The notes under the pieces are model-generated. The model was not told the origin of the DNA and ran no database searches. It was given only the letters and a program-made list of their open reading frames with translations. This document shows, piece by piece, positions 18,105 to 26,169 of a stretch of 36,924 nucleotides of DNA. Position 1 is the stretch's first letter; each line of letters opens with the position of its first letter. The position numbers and the translations under genes are program-made. Origin of the DNA: Bacteroidales bacterium (lineage in GTDB: Bacteria > Bacteroidota > Bacteroidia > Bacteroidales > VadinHA17); contig PLLO01000018.1 in NCBI GenBank assembly GCA_003142255.1, positions 267,304-304,227 on the forward strand, given 5' to 3'.

Positions 18105-18279
18105 CACTGGCTGTAATGTGGGGGAATGTATTAACACCTTTGTTCTACTTTTGCCTTTTTACTTTTTACTTGGACTTCCTTTTGTCTCGTGACTTTTGTC
18201 TTTTGTCTTAATAAGACTTTTACCTTTTATAGAGATTTAGAATGCAAGAATATTAAATTTGTATCAGTAGAAACCCTAT
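18105..18279. repeat. Pyrimidine-rich intergenic tract shared with 27727-27780
   Basis: Contains ACTTTTGCCTTTT (18147-18159) and GTGACTTTTGTCTTTT (18189-18204); both also occur, in the same order, at 27727-27739 and 27745-27760. Function unknown. Confidence 0.5.
18254..18261 (+). promoter_or_regulatory. Candidate -7 box (TAAATTTG)
   Basis: A full TAnnTTTG match ending 18 bp before the ATG at 18280, at a spacing fitting a short leader. No clear -33. Confidence 0.4.
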
Positions 18280-19512
18280 ATGAAATTAATCCTGAAGCTG
18301 GTCATCCTGGGAATTGTGGCATTCTTTGTCTTTAATTACTCTGAAAGCCACAGTATCAGCCTGAAAGGTAAGTACCCCGGGAATAATGACTCGTGGACCG
18401 GTCCGGATATTGCCAGGCTCCTTGCAATCAGAAAGAAGGACAATCAACCCGTCGTGACGGAAAGATCATCGGTTCCGGGTATGAGGAATAATAACCGGCC
18501 CCCCTTTACAGCAGAATTTCTGAAGGAGAGAGAACTGCAACGTTCTGTCAATGTCAGCTGGATAAAAACAGCTACCCGGACCTATTCTCCCGGTTCATGG
18601 TTTATGCTGATGCAGTACGATATGCTGCCATCATCGGCTGAGGTCGATGTCGATGAGGGGGGTGTTGCTTCCTCACAAAAGCCTGCCGATACTTTTCACT
18701 ACCTCAGGGGACGCACCAGTATTGACCTTCTCGAAAGCATGGAAAAAAATGTTCATGAGATAGCGCATTGTTATTTTAGCCAGAATGTGTTCAGGTATCT
18801 CCGCGAAAACAACATGAAGATGGGTGAAGGGGACGTATGCGGATACATTTATATATCTCCCTCCAGGAGCTTTTATATCTCCTTTCCCGAAAAAGCCCTG
18901 TTCCCTTCCCATGATCTCGCAGCAGTCATCCCCGAAAAGCTGAGGACCTACCGTTTCAATCCTTATATTGAAGGCAGCACCTCGACCCAGGGCGACGGAG
19001 TTATCGGGTTGTTGGATGAGCTGCATGCCTACTATCTCGGATCGGAATATTGCTTCGACATGCTGGAGCCGTATAAAACAGCTGCAGGTACAGATGCGGC
19101 AGGATTATTTGAATGGGTAACTCATACTCAGAGCTCGATGACCGCTTTTTACGAGTTCGATTTTTTCATCCGCGAATACCTGCTTTATATGAAACAGAAC
19201 CATACGGCAGATTATGATATGCTAAGATCGTATCGTCCCTTCACGGAATCATATCTTACCCTCCGGCATTTGTACAAAGAGCTGACCGATAAATACCAGG
19301 ATCGCATAAAAGATGAAATGAAGCACCTTAACTCTTCCCGAAATTCAATAGCCAGGATAGATAAGGGCTGGCTCTGGGTAAGAGTCGGCAAGAGCAATGT
19401 GTCGAGCGGCACACCGATTTTTTCAAAAGAGAGGGAAATACTTATGCCAGTGCTTGACAGCCGGCGTTACAGGGATATTGAAGACGATTTCCCGGATAAA
19501 GAAATATATTAA
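18280..19512 (+). CDS. Putative secreted zincin-like metalloprotein (HExxH), unknown family
   Basis: 410 residues with an N-terminal hydrophobic signal or anchor (4-20). Residues 159-163 read HEIAH inside NVHEIAHCYFS, the zinc-binding pattern of metallopeptidases; a possible third ligand, Glu247 in LLDELHAYYLG, lies 84 residues later. The C-terminal third is helical with many aromatic and charged residues. The overall family is not one I can name, and peptidase activity is inference from the motif alone. It lies between the pectinesterase and GH5 genes on the same strand, with 103 bp to the GH5 gene, so it is probably a separate unit. Confidence 0.75.
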   Translation: MKLILKLVILGIVAFFVFNYSESHSISLKGKYPGNNDSWTGPDIARLLAIRKKDNQPVVTERSSVPGMRNNNRPPFTAEFLKERELQRSVNVSWIKTATRTYSPGSWFMLMQYDMLPSSAEVDVDEGGVASSQKPADTFHYLRGRTSIDLLESMEKNVHEIAHCYFSQNVFRYLRENNMKMGEGDVCGYIYISPSRSFYISFPEKALFPSHDLAAVIPEKLRTYRFNPYIEGSTSTQGDGVIGLLDELHAYYLGSEYCFDMLEPYKTAAGTDAAGLFEWVTHTQSSMTAFYEFDFFIREYLLYMKQNHTADYDMLRSYRPFTESYLTLRHLYKELTDKYQDRIKDEMKHLNSSRNSIARIDKGWLWVRVGKSNVSSGTPIFSKEREILMPVLDSRRYRDIEDDFPDKEIY

Positions 19513-19615
19513 AGCGTTATATACGAATCCGTAAGCCCGTAGATCGAAAGAAGTTGATTTTTTTTAACTTTACAGCTACGTTTTAGTACCAGTACCATTT
19601 TATAACTGCAGTTTT

Positions 19616-21112
19616 ATGAGACGAATCTTCTTCATTCTTGGGGTAATATCCATTGGCTTTTTTACTTCATGTGCGAAAAAGGATAATACACCGAAGACGC
19701 CAACGGAATCAGCCATCGCAGTGAGCCCAACGTCACTTAAGATTATTGCTGATGGTGCGACGTCTCCCCTTTCTGTAAGTATGAACGGGAGCTACTGGAC
19801 AGCTACCTCGGACCAGACATGGTGCACTCTTTCACCTACAGTCTCTTATACAGCCAATACCCAGGTGAATGTGACATGTACTTCAAATGGGACGAAAAAT
19901 AGCCGCACGGCTAACCTGACCTTCAAGGTGGATGCGAAAAAATCAGTAATTGCCACTGTTGCACAGGATGGACAAGTAGATCCTTACCCCGATTACAGCA
20001 GCCCGATAGCAGCTGATAATACAGGAATGGGAAGCACTGCTAAAGTACTTGCAGCAAAAATGTCTGCAGGATGGAACCTTGGGAATTCACTTGAAGCTCC
20101 CGGAGACGAGACAGCATGGGGAAACCCCATAGTGACCCAGAGACTTATCGATTCAGTCAAGGCTGCCGGAATCAATGCAATTCGCATCCCCTGCGCCTGG
20201 AATAGTCATATAGAGAATGCCGGCACATGCAAATTAAATACATTGTGGCTTGCACGTGTGAAAGAAGTTGTGGACTATTGCTTTAAAAACAACATGTACG
20301 TAATCATAAACATCCACTGGGACGGCGGGTGGCTGCAGGATAATCCGACCTATGCCAAACAGTTTGCGGTTAATGCAAAGCAAAAAGCGCTATGGCAGCA
20401 AATAGCAGTCAATTTCCGTGATTATGACGAGCATTTGCTTTTTGCAGGCACCAATGAAGTAAATTCCGGTTCCACTACTCCTGTTGAAGAAAATTTTATT
20501 GTGCAGATGTCTTTCAATCAGACTTTCGTAGATGCCGTACGCTCAACCGGCGGGAAGAATGCTTACCGCGATCTGATCATCCAGGCCTTCAACACAAATA
20601 TCGACCTGGGTGTCAGTCACCTGACTGTATCGACCGATACCGTTAAGAGCCGGCTGATGGTCGAAGTTCATTATTACGACCCGTGGGAATTTGCCGGACT
20701 GGAGGCAGATGCATCGTGGGGTACGGTAAAGAATCTGTGGGGAGCAGCTTATTCCGTGTACGGACCTATATCTACATGGGGTCAGGAAGATTATGTGCTT
20801 CTTCAGTTTCAGAAGATGAAAACTAATTTTGTCGACAAAGGTTATCCGGTTATCCTTGGTGAATTTGGTGCAATACGAAGGTCAGCGTTAACAGGAACCA
20901 CACTCGAGCATCATCTTGCTTCGCGTGCTTATTATATTCAATATGTTGGTCAGCAAGCCAAAAATTATGGGCTGGTTCCGTTTTACTGGGACAACGGAGC
21001 TACCGGGAACCTTGGTTTTGGTATTTTTAACAGAAGCAATGGTTCTGTATTCGACCGCCAGGCTCTGAATGCATATATTACGGGAGTAACCGCGGGAACA
21101 TATCCTTTTTAG
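19616..21112 (+). CDS. BACON-GH5 endoglucanase lipoprotein
   Basis: 498 residues. A lipoprotein signal (FFTSCAKK) is followed by a BACON domain (about 35-122; SLKIIADGATSPLSVSMNGS, WTATSDQTWCTL) and a GH5 catalytic domain. GH5 marks are GWNLGNSLEA, IRIPCAW, INIHWDGGW, the acid/base Glu281 in GTNEVN and the nucleophile Glu416 in ILGEFGA. The layout suggests GH5 subfamily 4-like or 2-like enzymes that cut beta-1,4-glucan, xyloglucan or mixed-linkage glucan; specificity cannot be settled here. The BACON domain may bind glycans or hold the enzyme off the surface. The stop is 5 bp before the HD hydrolase ATG, so the two genes are probably cotranscribed. Confidence 0.92.
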   Translation: MRRIFFILGVISIGFFTSCAKKDNTPKTPTESAIAVSPTSLKIIADGATSPLSVSMNGSYWTATSDQTWCTLSPTVSYTANTQVNVTCTSNGTKNSRTANLTFKVDAKKSVIATVAQDGQVDPYPDYSSPIAADNTGMGSTAKVLAAKMSAGWNLGNSLEAPGDETAWGNPIVTQRLIDSVKAAGINAIRIPCAWNSHIENAGTCKLNTLWLARVKEVVDYCFKNNMYVIINIHWDGGWLQDNPTYAKQFAVNAKQKALWQQIAVNFRDYDEHLLFAGTNEVNSGSTTPVEENFIVQMSFNQTFVDAVRSTGGKNAYRDLIIQAFNTNIDLGVSHLTVSTDTVKSRLMVEVHYYDPWEFAGLEADASWGTVKNLWGAAYSVYGPISTWGQEDYVLLQFQKMKTNFVDKGYPVILGEFGAIRRSALTGTTLEHHLASRAYYIQYVGQQAKNYGLVPFYWDNGATGNLGFGIFNRSNGSVFDRQALNAYITGVTAGTYPF

Positions 21113-21117
21113 CCATT

Positions 21118-21684
21118 ATGGATAGCGTATCATTGATTTTAAAAGCGCTGGAATTTGCAGCCGTAAGACACAGGACTCAGTTTCGCAAGGGGAAAGATAA
21201 ATCTCCCTATATAAATCATCCTATCCAGGTAGCTAATCTCCTGGCAAATGAAGCAGGGGAGAAGGACCCGGTGCTGCTCTCTGCGGCAATGCTTCATGAT
21301 GTGATCGAGGATACCGTTGAGACCAAAAAGGAAAAGAAAGAGCTGATTGACCAGATCCGGAAATTATTTGGCGAGGAGGTTCTGTCAGTGACGCTTGAAG
21401 TTACAGACGATAATAGTCTCGGTAAGAAAAACAGGAAGCAGATGCAGATTGAGCATGCTCCAAAGCTGTCGGTGAAAGCCAAAAAGCTTAAGATAGCCGA
21501 CAAGATCATGAATGTACGTGACATAATTGTCAATCCTCCGGAGAAATGGTCGTTGTTGCGCATCAGAAAATATCTTGACTGGTCCGAGAAGGTAGTTGCC
21601 GGTCTGCGTGGAGTAAATCCGAAGCTGGAGGATATTTTTGACGAGAGTCTGCGGGCCGGAAGAGCCGGGTATTCCGGGAAATAA
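21118..21684 (+). CDS. HD-domain hydrolase, MESH1/SpoT-hydrolase-like (small alarmone hydrolase)
   Basis: 188 residues, the size of stand-alone (p)ppGpp hydrolases. Motifs of the SpoT hydrolase HD domain are seen: RHRTQFRKGK, INHP (His34), LLSAAMLHDVIEDT (His60-Asp61, Glu64-Asp65) and KIADKIMNV. No synthetase or TGS/ACT domain follows. Predicted to remove pyrophosphate from ppGpp or a related nucleotide using a metal; other nucleotide substrates (as for MESH1 with NADPH) are possible. It begins 5 bp after the GH5 stop, an odd partner for an endoglucanase. Both its stop and that of the next convergent gene lie in or next to a hairpin at 21679-21702. Confidence 0.85.
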   Translation: MDSVSLILKALEFAAVRHRTQFRKGKDKSPYINHPIQVANLLANEAGEKDPVLLSAAMLHDVIEDTVETKKEKKELIDQIRKLFGEEVLSVTLEVTDDNSLGKKNRKQMQIEHAPKLSVKAKKLKIADKIMNVRDIIVNPPEKWSLLRIRKYLDWSEKVVAGLRGVNPKLEDIFDESLRAGRAGYSGK

Positions 21685-21702
21685 TCTTTTACCAGATTAT
21701 TT
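21679..21702. terminator. Bidirectional hairpin between convergent genes
   Basis: Eight-bp perfect arms AAATAATC/GATTATTT with an 8-nt loop, overlapping the TAA of the HD gene and next to the TAA of the small minus gene. The stem is AT-rich and only a short T-rich stretch follows, so termination strength is uncertain. Confidence 0.4.
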
Positions 21703-21895
21703 ATTTCAACAATAAATATTTTTTAACAACTTCATTTGCTGCTTCTATAATCGTTTCATCTTTAATTTTACCCTGATACTTTTCAGCTACTTCTAATAAT
21801 TCTTTAATCAAATCTTGTTTCAAAGAATATTCACCAGCTCTGTCAAATGGAGATTCATCTGAAATCCATTCTCCTTTCCAGTTTAAATGTCCCAT
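21701..21895 (-). CDS. Small hypothetical protein (64 aa)
   Basis: MGHLNWKGEW opens a polar protein whose second half is an amphipathic helix region (KQDLIKELLEVAEKYQGKIK, then ETIIEAANEVVKKYL). The composition is coding-like, with no Cys and an even charge pattern, but I recognise no family. It has no signal peptide, so likely cytoplasmic. It is convergent with the HD gene. Confidence 0.5.
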   Translation of the reverse strand: MGHLNWKGEWISDESPFDRAGEYSLKQDLIKELLEVAEKYQGKIKDETIIEAANEVVKKYLLLK

Positions 21896-22129
21896 ACCAA
21901 TTTAGCTTTCTTACTTCAAATATATTCTTTTATTTATATTTGAATAGCATTTAACGAGTCTCGCCGATGGAGAAAGAGAAACGACCCTATGTCTGTCCGG
22001 GTCATATTTCTTCTTAAGATATGAGCAGCAGCAAATGTCTCTGAATTTGCTCCATAGAACATACTCCTGTCAATTACCTGTAATTTCATTTTTTTAAATG
22101 CAGCGTCACATCAAATATACAATTTATAA

Positions 22130-22193
22130 TCTATCAACCGAGTTAGGCCCCCTTTAGGGGGCAGTCCACCGCAAAGCGGGGGACGGGGGTTAA
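22130..22193. repeat. REP-like unit with GCCCCCTTTAGGGGGC core
   Basis: Core palindrome at 22147-22162 (7-bp arms), preceded by TATCAACCGAGTTAG and followed by CCGCAAAGCGGGGGACGGGG. The same unit lies at 27637-27694 (clearly similar over ~60 bp), and a reverse-oriented partner at about 27560-27620. Confidence 0.7.
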
Positions 22194-22229
22194 TCTCAAC
22201 CAGCAGAGGGGATCTGAAATTTTTGGGCA

Positions 22230-22247
22230 GTCCGCCAGCTGGCGGAC
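22230..22247. repeat. 18-bp perfect palindrome
   Basis: GTCCGCCAGCTGGCGGAC reads the same on both strands, preceded by GGGCA and followed by GTGGGTT, which resembles the tail of the neighbouring REP-like unit. Confidence 0.55.
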
Positions 22248-22414
22248 GTGGGTTGCCTGACGCCGCATACCTCATCCCCTTCAACCCCTTCAACCCCCTT
22301 CAACTTTCTTCAACCTCCTGACACTATACACCTTTCTAATCGCACCGTTGTACCATTGCACCGTTATGCCGTTTTCTTCAGAAATAATTATCTTCGTCCG
22401 GACAACAAATAGCT

Positions 22415-22681
22415 ATGAAAAAAGAATACAGGGAAGCCGTTTTGGAGGCTCTTGAAAGCACAAAGGGAAAGCAGGCTCAGATTTTGACGGAAGCCGACAT
22501 TAAGCATCTGCCAGATGCAGTGCAGAAATATCTCCGGCTGACAGGCGTGGTCGGAAAAGAGAAGGTCTTGAATTTCCGTGCAGAGTTCAGGCTGGTAAGT
22601 CTGGAATATAACTGCAGGGACTACAAATAAGAGCAGGATTGGGTCTCCTTCTATTGCCGCATTATAAAATATGTACTTCAC
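22415..22681 (+). pseudogene. Truncated DUF6544-like gene remnant
   Basis: The 71-codon ORF 22415-22630 carries LPDAVQKYLRLTGVVGKEKV, close to the DUF6544 opening (LPxxVQRYLRxTGVVGK), then stops at TAA 22628. Reading on in the same frame gives EQDWVSFYCR, which resembles the W-x-P/S-F part that normally follows, before a second stop near 22680. Normal members are about 200-300 residues, so this is probably a decayed copy missing most of its length. A short functional fragment cannot be excluded. Confidence 0.5.
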
Positions 22682-22765
22682 CTATAAAAATCCTCCATTC
22701 ACCGATAAACTATACTCAAAACACTATGTCGGCCTTATTTTTATAAATATTTTAAAACTAACCTG

Positions 22766-23713
22766 ATGAAAAAGCTTTTATTATCATGTCTTATAGTGCT
22801 GTTTTCCGTTTCGGTCATAGCTCAAAACAGCGTTAACCTTAAGATGAACCCCGAGAAGAATAAAGTATATCGGTTCAGCTCTGCTTCGGAGCAGACAACT
22901 GTACAAACAGTAAACGGGAATCAGCAAACCATAGAATCAAAATCCCACGATGCTGTTTCGATAAAGATGATCGATGCTACAGCCGGTTTTATGGTAGCTG
23001 AAGTACATTTCGACACCCTGATATCCATTATAAACACAATGGGGAAAACGATCACCACGACCTCCGTCGCCGAAGGTGATATCAAATCTTCAGAAACAGC
23101 TGATATCATGTCATGCATCAAGAACCGGCTAAGCAGGAATGCAGTGTATGCTAAAATAGATTATACGGGAAAGGTTCTTGAAATTGTGAATTTGAAAATG
23201 CTGTCAGATGTTATTATGAAAGATACCAGCTCCATTACTCTTACCGGCTTGGTTCGTTCTGGCTTAAAAACGCAGATAGAAAGTACGGTCAGCGACAATA
23301 CATTGAAAACCATGATCGAAACGTTTACCCATTATTTGCCGGGCAGGCAGGTATCTGCCGGTGATAACTGGAATGTAACCGTCAGGACGAATTCCGGTGG
23401 AATGATTCTCGATATAATAACCAGCTACCGTTTGGACGGAGTAAAAGGCAATTCTGCCAATATAACTGCCGAATCAGAAATTAAGGCAGCAGAGAATGAA
23501 GGCCCCATGGTAACCGGTGGTGTTACAATAACCTATGACAATCTAAAAGGATTGAGCAAATCGAATATGGTGGTCGATATCAACACCGGACTGATGATTG
23601 AAGATAAGGCAAAAACACATATCACCGGGAACCTGGGAGTAAGCGGACCTGGCTTCAGCATACAGATGCCCATGGATATTAACGGTGAATCGAAAGTTAT
23701 CGCGTTGCAATAA
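22766..23713 (+). CDS. DUF6263 family secreted protein
   Basis: 315 residues with a signal peptide (1-19, ending VIAQ). The sequence is beta-rich, with KNKVYRFSSASEQTTVQTVNG, YAKIDYTGKVLEI, THYLPGRQVSAGDNWNVTV and MVVDINTGLMIEDKAKTHI, a pattern I associate with DUF6263 proteins of Bacteroidota, whose role is not known. Lies 16 bp before a TonB-like beta-barrel gene, so the two are likely cotranscribed and both act in the envelope. No Shine-Dalgarno is evident. Confidence 0.8.
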   Translation: MKKLLLSCLIVLFSVSVIAQNSVNLKMNPEKNKVYRFSSASEQTTVQTVNGNQQTIESKSHDAVSIKMIDATAGFMVAEVHFDTLISIINTMGKTITTTSVAEGDIKSSETADIMSCIKNRLSRNAVYAKIDYTGKVLEIVNLKMLSDVIMKDTSSITLTGLVRSGLKTQIESTVSDNTLKTMIETFTHYLPGRQVSAGDNWNVTVRTNSGGMILDIITSYRLDGVKGNSANITAESEIKAAENEGPMVTGGVTITYDNLKGLSKSNMVVDINTGLMIEDKAKTHITGNLGVSGPGFSIQMPMDINGESKVIALQ

Positions 23714-23729
23714 TTGATTATTAAAATTT

Positions 23730-26102
23730 ATGAGAAAATATATATTCCTGTTACTGCTGGTAACTTCCGTTGCAGCACAGGGTCAGAGTATAAAGGGAAA
23801 AGTATGTCTTGAGAAAGACAAATCGCCTGTACAGTTTGCTTCTGTCGGACTTGTTCAGCTTCCTGATTCATCAATGAATACGGGGGTAATAACATTAACT
23901 GACGGGGGCTACCTGTTCGAAAAGGTAAAACCGGGCAATTATTTTTTGAAAGTAAGCTTCCTGGGATACAAAGTCAACGGGAAAGAAGTCAGGGTCGAGG
24001 CAGGTTCCGGCGAAATTGTTGTCGATACCATTTATTTAGCCGAAACAATAGCCAGCCTGAATGAAGTGACAGTGACAAGTGACCGTATAAAGGGAAAAGA
24101 AATGGTCGATCGTACTGTCTATTCCATCCCTGAAGTAGTAGCTAAAAGCTCGAATAACGGGTACGATATTTTAAAGAAAATACCGCAGGTAAATGTGGAT
24201 TTTCAGAACAATGTAACACTTAACGGAAGCACCAATTTTATTATCCAGGTCGACGGAAGACAGCGCGACAGGGAATATCTTGCAAAGCTTCTTCCTACTG
24301 ATATCCAGAGCATCGAAATTATCAGCAACCCATCTGGTAAATATGAAGGCAATATCGACGGGGTTATAAATATCATCCTGAAGAAAGAAGCAAGGTATGG
24401 AATGAACGGCAATGTCAGCCTGAGCGTAAAACCTTTTAATAAGCCCACTACCCAGGCAACCGGCAGTCTCGATTATGCACTCGGCAAGATAACTTTTTAC
24501 GTGACTGCTGTCAGCGTTTCGCAGAAGCTGTTTATCGGTTCAACGAATTCAAGCAATTTTACCACGATCGATTCCACGACAAGCATGTCGGGGAAGGGCG
24601 GGATAAAAGTCACCCAGTCGTCAGTTAACAGCGGATTCGATTATTATATGAACGATAAAAACAACCTGAGCTTTAACGTCAGCTACAAGCCCACACATCA
24701 GAATGTCGATCTGTTAAGCGAGACCTTCCTTTACAAAAACAATATTCCGCTTAACACTATTTCATCGCTGACAAATACCAGCACAAAAAGTGATGAAGCA
24801 ACCTTCTCCCTGTTCTACCAGAAGACATTTAAAAAGCCGATTGAGGAATTCACGGCAGAGGCCAGCTATTACATATTTAAGTCGAATGCCGGGAATGATT
24901 TTACGAATACACGGTACCCTTTTAACAGCGCTTCGATAGATAGTACTTTCAGCCGTCAGGAAGATGACATTAACAAACGTAATTATTTCTCGGCCAAGCT
25001 GAATTATACCTATCCGCTCGGGATGAATGCGAAAGTTGAAGCAGGGTATCAGTTATATTATCAGGATCTGAGCTATGATTTTGTGATCAATAACCTGCCA
25101 TCGGCCAATCTGTTTGAATACGGCGAGTTCCGCAATTCGGTTTATGGCGGGATTACATATAATCTGAAAAAAATTGGAATGCAGGCTATGCTGAGGGTCG
25201 AAAACAGCCATATCAAGGCCGATTCGGTTACCCAGCCTAAATACTCATGTTTCCTGCCCTCTGTCAACATTCAATATAAATTCTCGGCATCGCATAATCT
25301 GAAATTCACCTATAACCGGAGAATTAACCGTCCGGGAATTTACGACATGGATCCCTATGACAAGATAGGCCAGACTTATAATATCACCCGGGGTAATCCG
25401 GATCTGAAGCCGGATTATCGCGACCGTCTGCAGCTTACCTATACCTGGAATTTCGGCAGCAATTATTTCTCGCCGTATGTTTACCAGGAGTATTTTACCA
25501 ATAAGGTAGGAAGTCAGTTCCAGCTTATCACTTCGCCGGTTACTCACGAGTTGACCACGATTACCAAGCCTTATAACCTGCTGAACGGATACGAGCTGGG
25601 AGGTGGAATAAATGCAACACTTTGGTACATAAATATCAATGCACGGATTTACAAGGGACACTACAACGAGTATAAGGGGCAAACGTTTGTCATCCCGGCT
25701 GTGGATTATTTTTCCTACAGCATAACCACTGTAGCATATGCCCAGCTTGACAAAAAGAAAACATTTACGGCATTCGCCTTTTTGAATTATAATGGAGTAA
25801 GCATGAACGCGCAAAGCAGGACATACAGCATTCCCATGTATGGTCCCGGTGTGCAGAAACAGCTGAAGAACCACAGCATTGGAGTCTTTTGGTTTATGCC
25901 CTTCTCGACTAATACAAGACTAAACAGGACCGAAACCGCGACAACTGCCTATAATTCCCGGAATATCATCTCATTTAATGCTTCGAACTACATCCAGTTC
26001 AGTTATTCCTATAAATTCAACAAAGGGAAGAAGAGCGTCAAAAAAATGGGTCGCAAGGTAGATGTGGAGAGCGATAGCAAAAGCCAGACAATCGGTACCT
26101 GA
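23730..26102 (+). CDS. TonB-dependent-receptor-like outer membrane beta-barrel protein (OMP_b-brl_3 type)
   Basis: 790 residues. After a signal peptide (1-18) comes a carboxypeptidase-regulatory-like domain (SIKGKVCLEKDKSPVQFASV to FLKVSFLGYKV), a plug-like domain (about 115-225, with DILKKIPQVNVD and IIQVDGRQRDREYLAKLLPT, ending NIILKKEA) and a long beta-barrel with NRRINRPGIYDMDPYDKIG and RGNPDLKPDYRDRLQLTY. This fits the OMP_b-brl_3 group, not SusC; there is no SusD partner. The C-terminus is Lys/Ser-rich and lacks the usual terminal aromatic, as in some members. The ligand is unknown. Probably in an operon with the DUF6263 gene. Confidence 0.88.
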   Translation: MRKYIFLLLLVTSVAAQGQSIKGKVCLEKDKSPVQFASVGLVQLPDSSMNTGVITLTDGGYLFEKVKPGNYFLKVSFLGYKVNGKEVRVEAGSGEIVVDTIYLAETIASLNEVTVTSDRIKGKEMVDRTVYSIPEVVAKSSNNGYDILKKIPQVNVDFQNNVTLNGSTNFIIQVDGRQRDREYLAKLLPTDIQSIEIISNPSGKYEGNIDGVINIILKKEARYGMNGNVSLSVKPFNKPTTQATGSLDYALGKITFYVTAVSVSQKLFIGSTNSSNFTTIDSTTSMSGKGGIKVTQSSVNSGFDYYMNDKNNLSFNVSYKPTHQNVDLLSETFLYKNNIPLNTISSLTNTSTKSDEATFSLFYQKTFKKPIEEFTAEASYYIFKSNAGNDFTNTRYPFNSASIDSTFSRQEDDINKRNYFSAKLNYTYPLGMNAKVEAGYQLYYQDLSYDFVINNLPSANLFEYGEFRNSVYGGITYNLKKIGMQAMLRVENSHIKADSVTQPKYSCFLPSVNIQYKFSASHNLKFTYNRRINRPGIYDMDPYDKIGQTYNITRGNPDLKPDYRDRLQLTYTWNFGSNYFSPYVYQEYFTNKVGSQFQLITSPVTHELTTITKPYNLLNGYELGGGINATLWYININARIYKGHYNEYKGQTFVIPAVDYFSYSITTVAYAQLDKKKTFTAFAFLNYNGVSMNAQSRTYSIPMYGPGVQKQLKNHSIGVFWFMPFSTNTRLNRTETATTAYNSRNIISFNASNYIQFSYSYKFNKGKKSVKKMGRKVDVESDSKSQTIGT

Positions 26103-26169
26103 TTATTTCATTAAGCCGTTCGTCTCTGTTTAAAAATGGGATATTGATAACACTAAAAACCATTAAATC

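Larger units (their letters stand above)
21896..22414. other. Intergenic region with REP-like palindromes
   Basis: 519 bp. AT-rich to about 22130, then a REP-like unit (22130-22193), an 18-bp perfect palindrome (22230-22247) and a stretch related in reverse to the 11295 tandem (about 22341-22371). No gene is supported. Confidence 0.5.

Noticed and set aside
22111-22293. Minus-strand 60-codon ORF rich in Pro/Gly
   Set aside because: It is a translation of the REP-like palindromes.
23730-26102. SusC-type receptor
   Set aside because: The barrel matches the OMP_b-brl_3 group, it is shorter than SusC (about 1000 residues) and no SusD follows.
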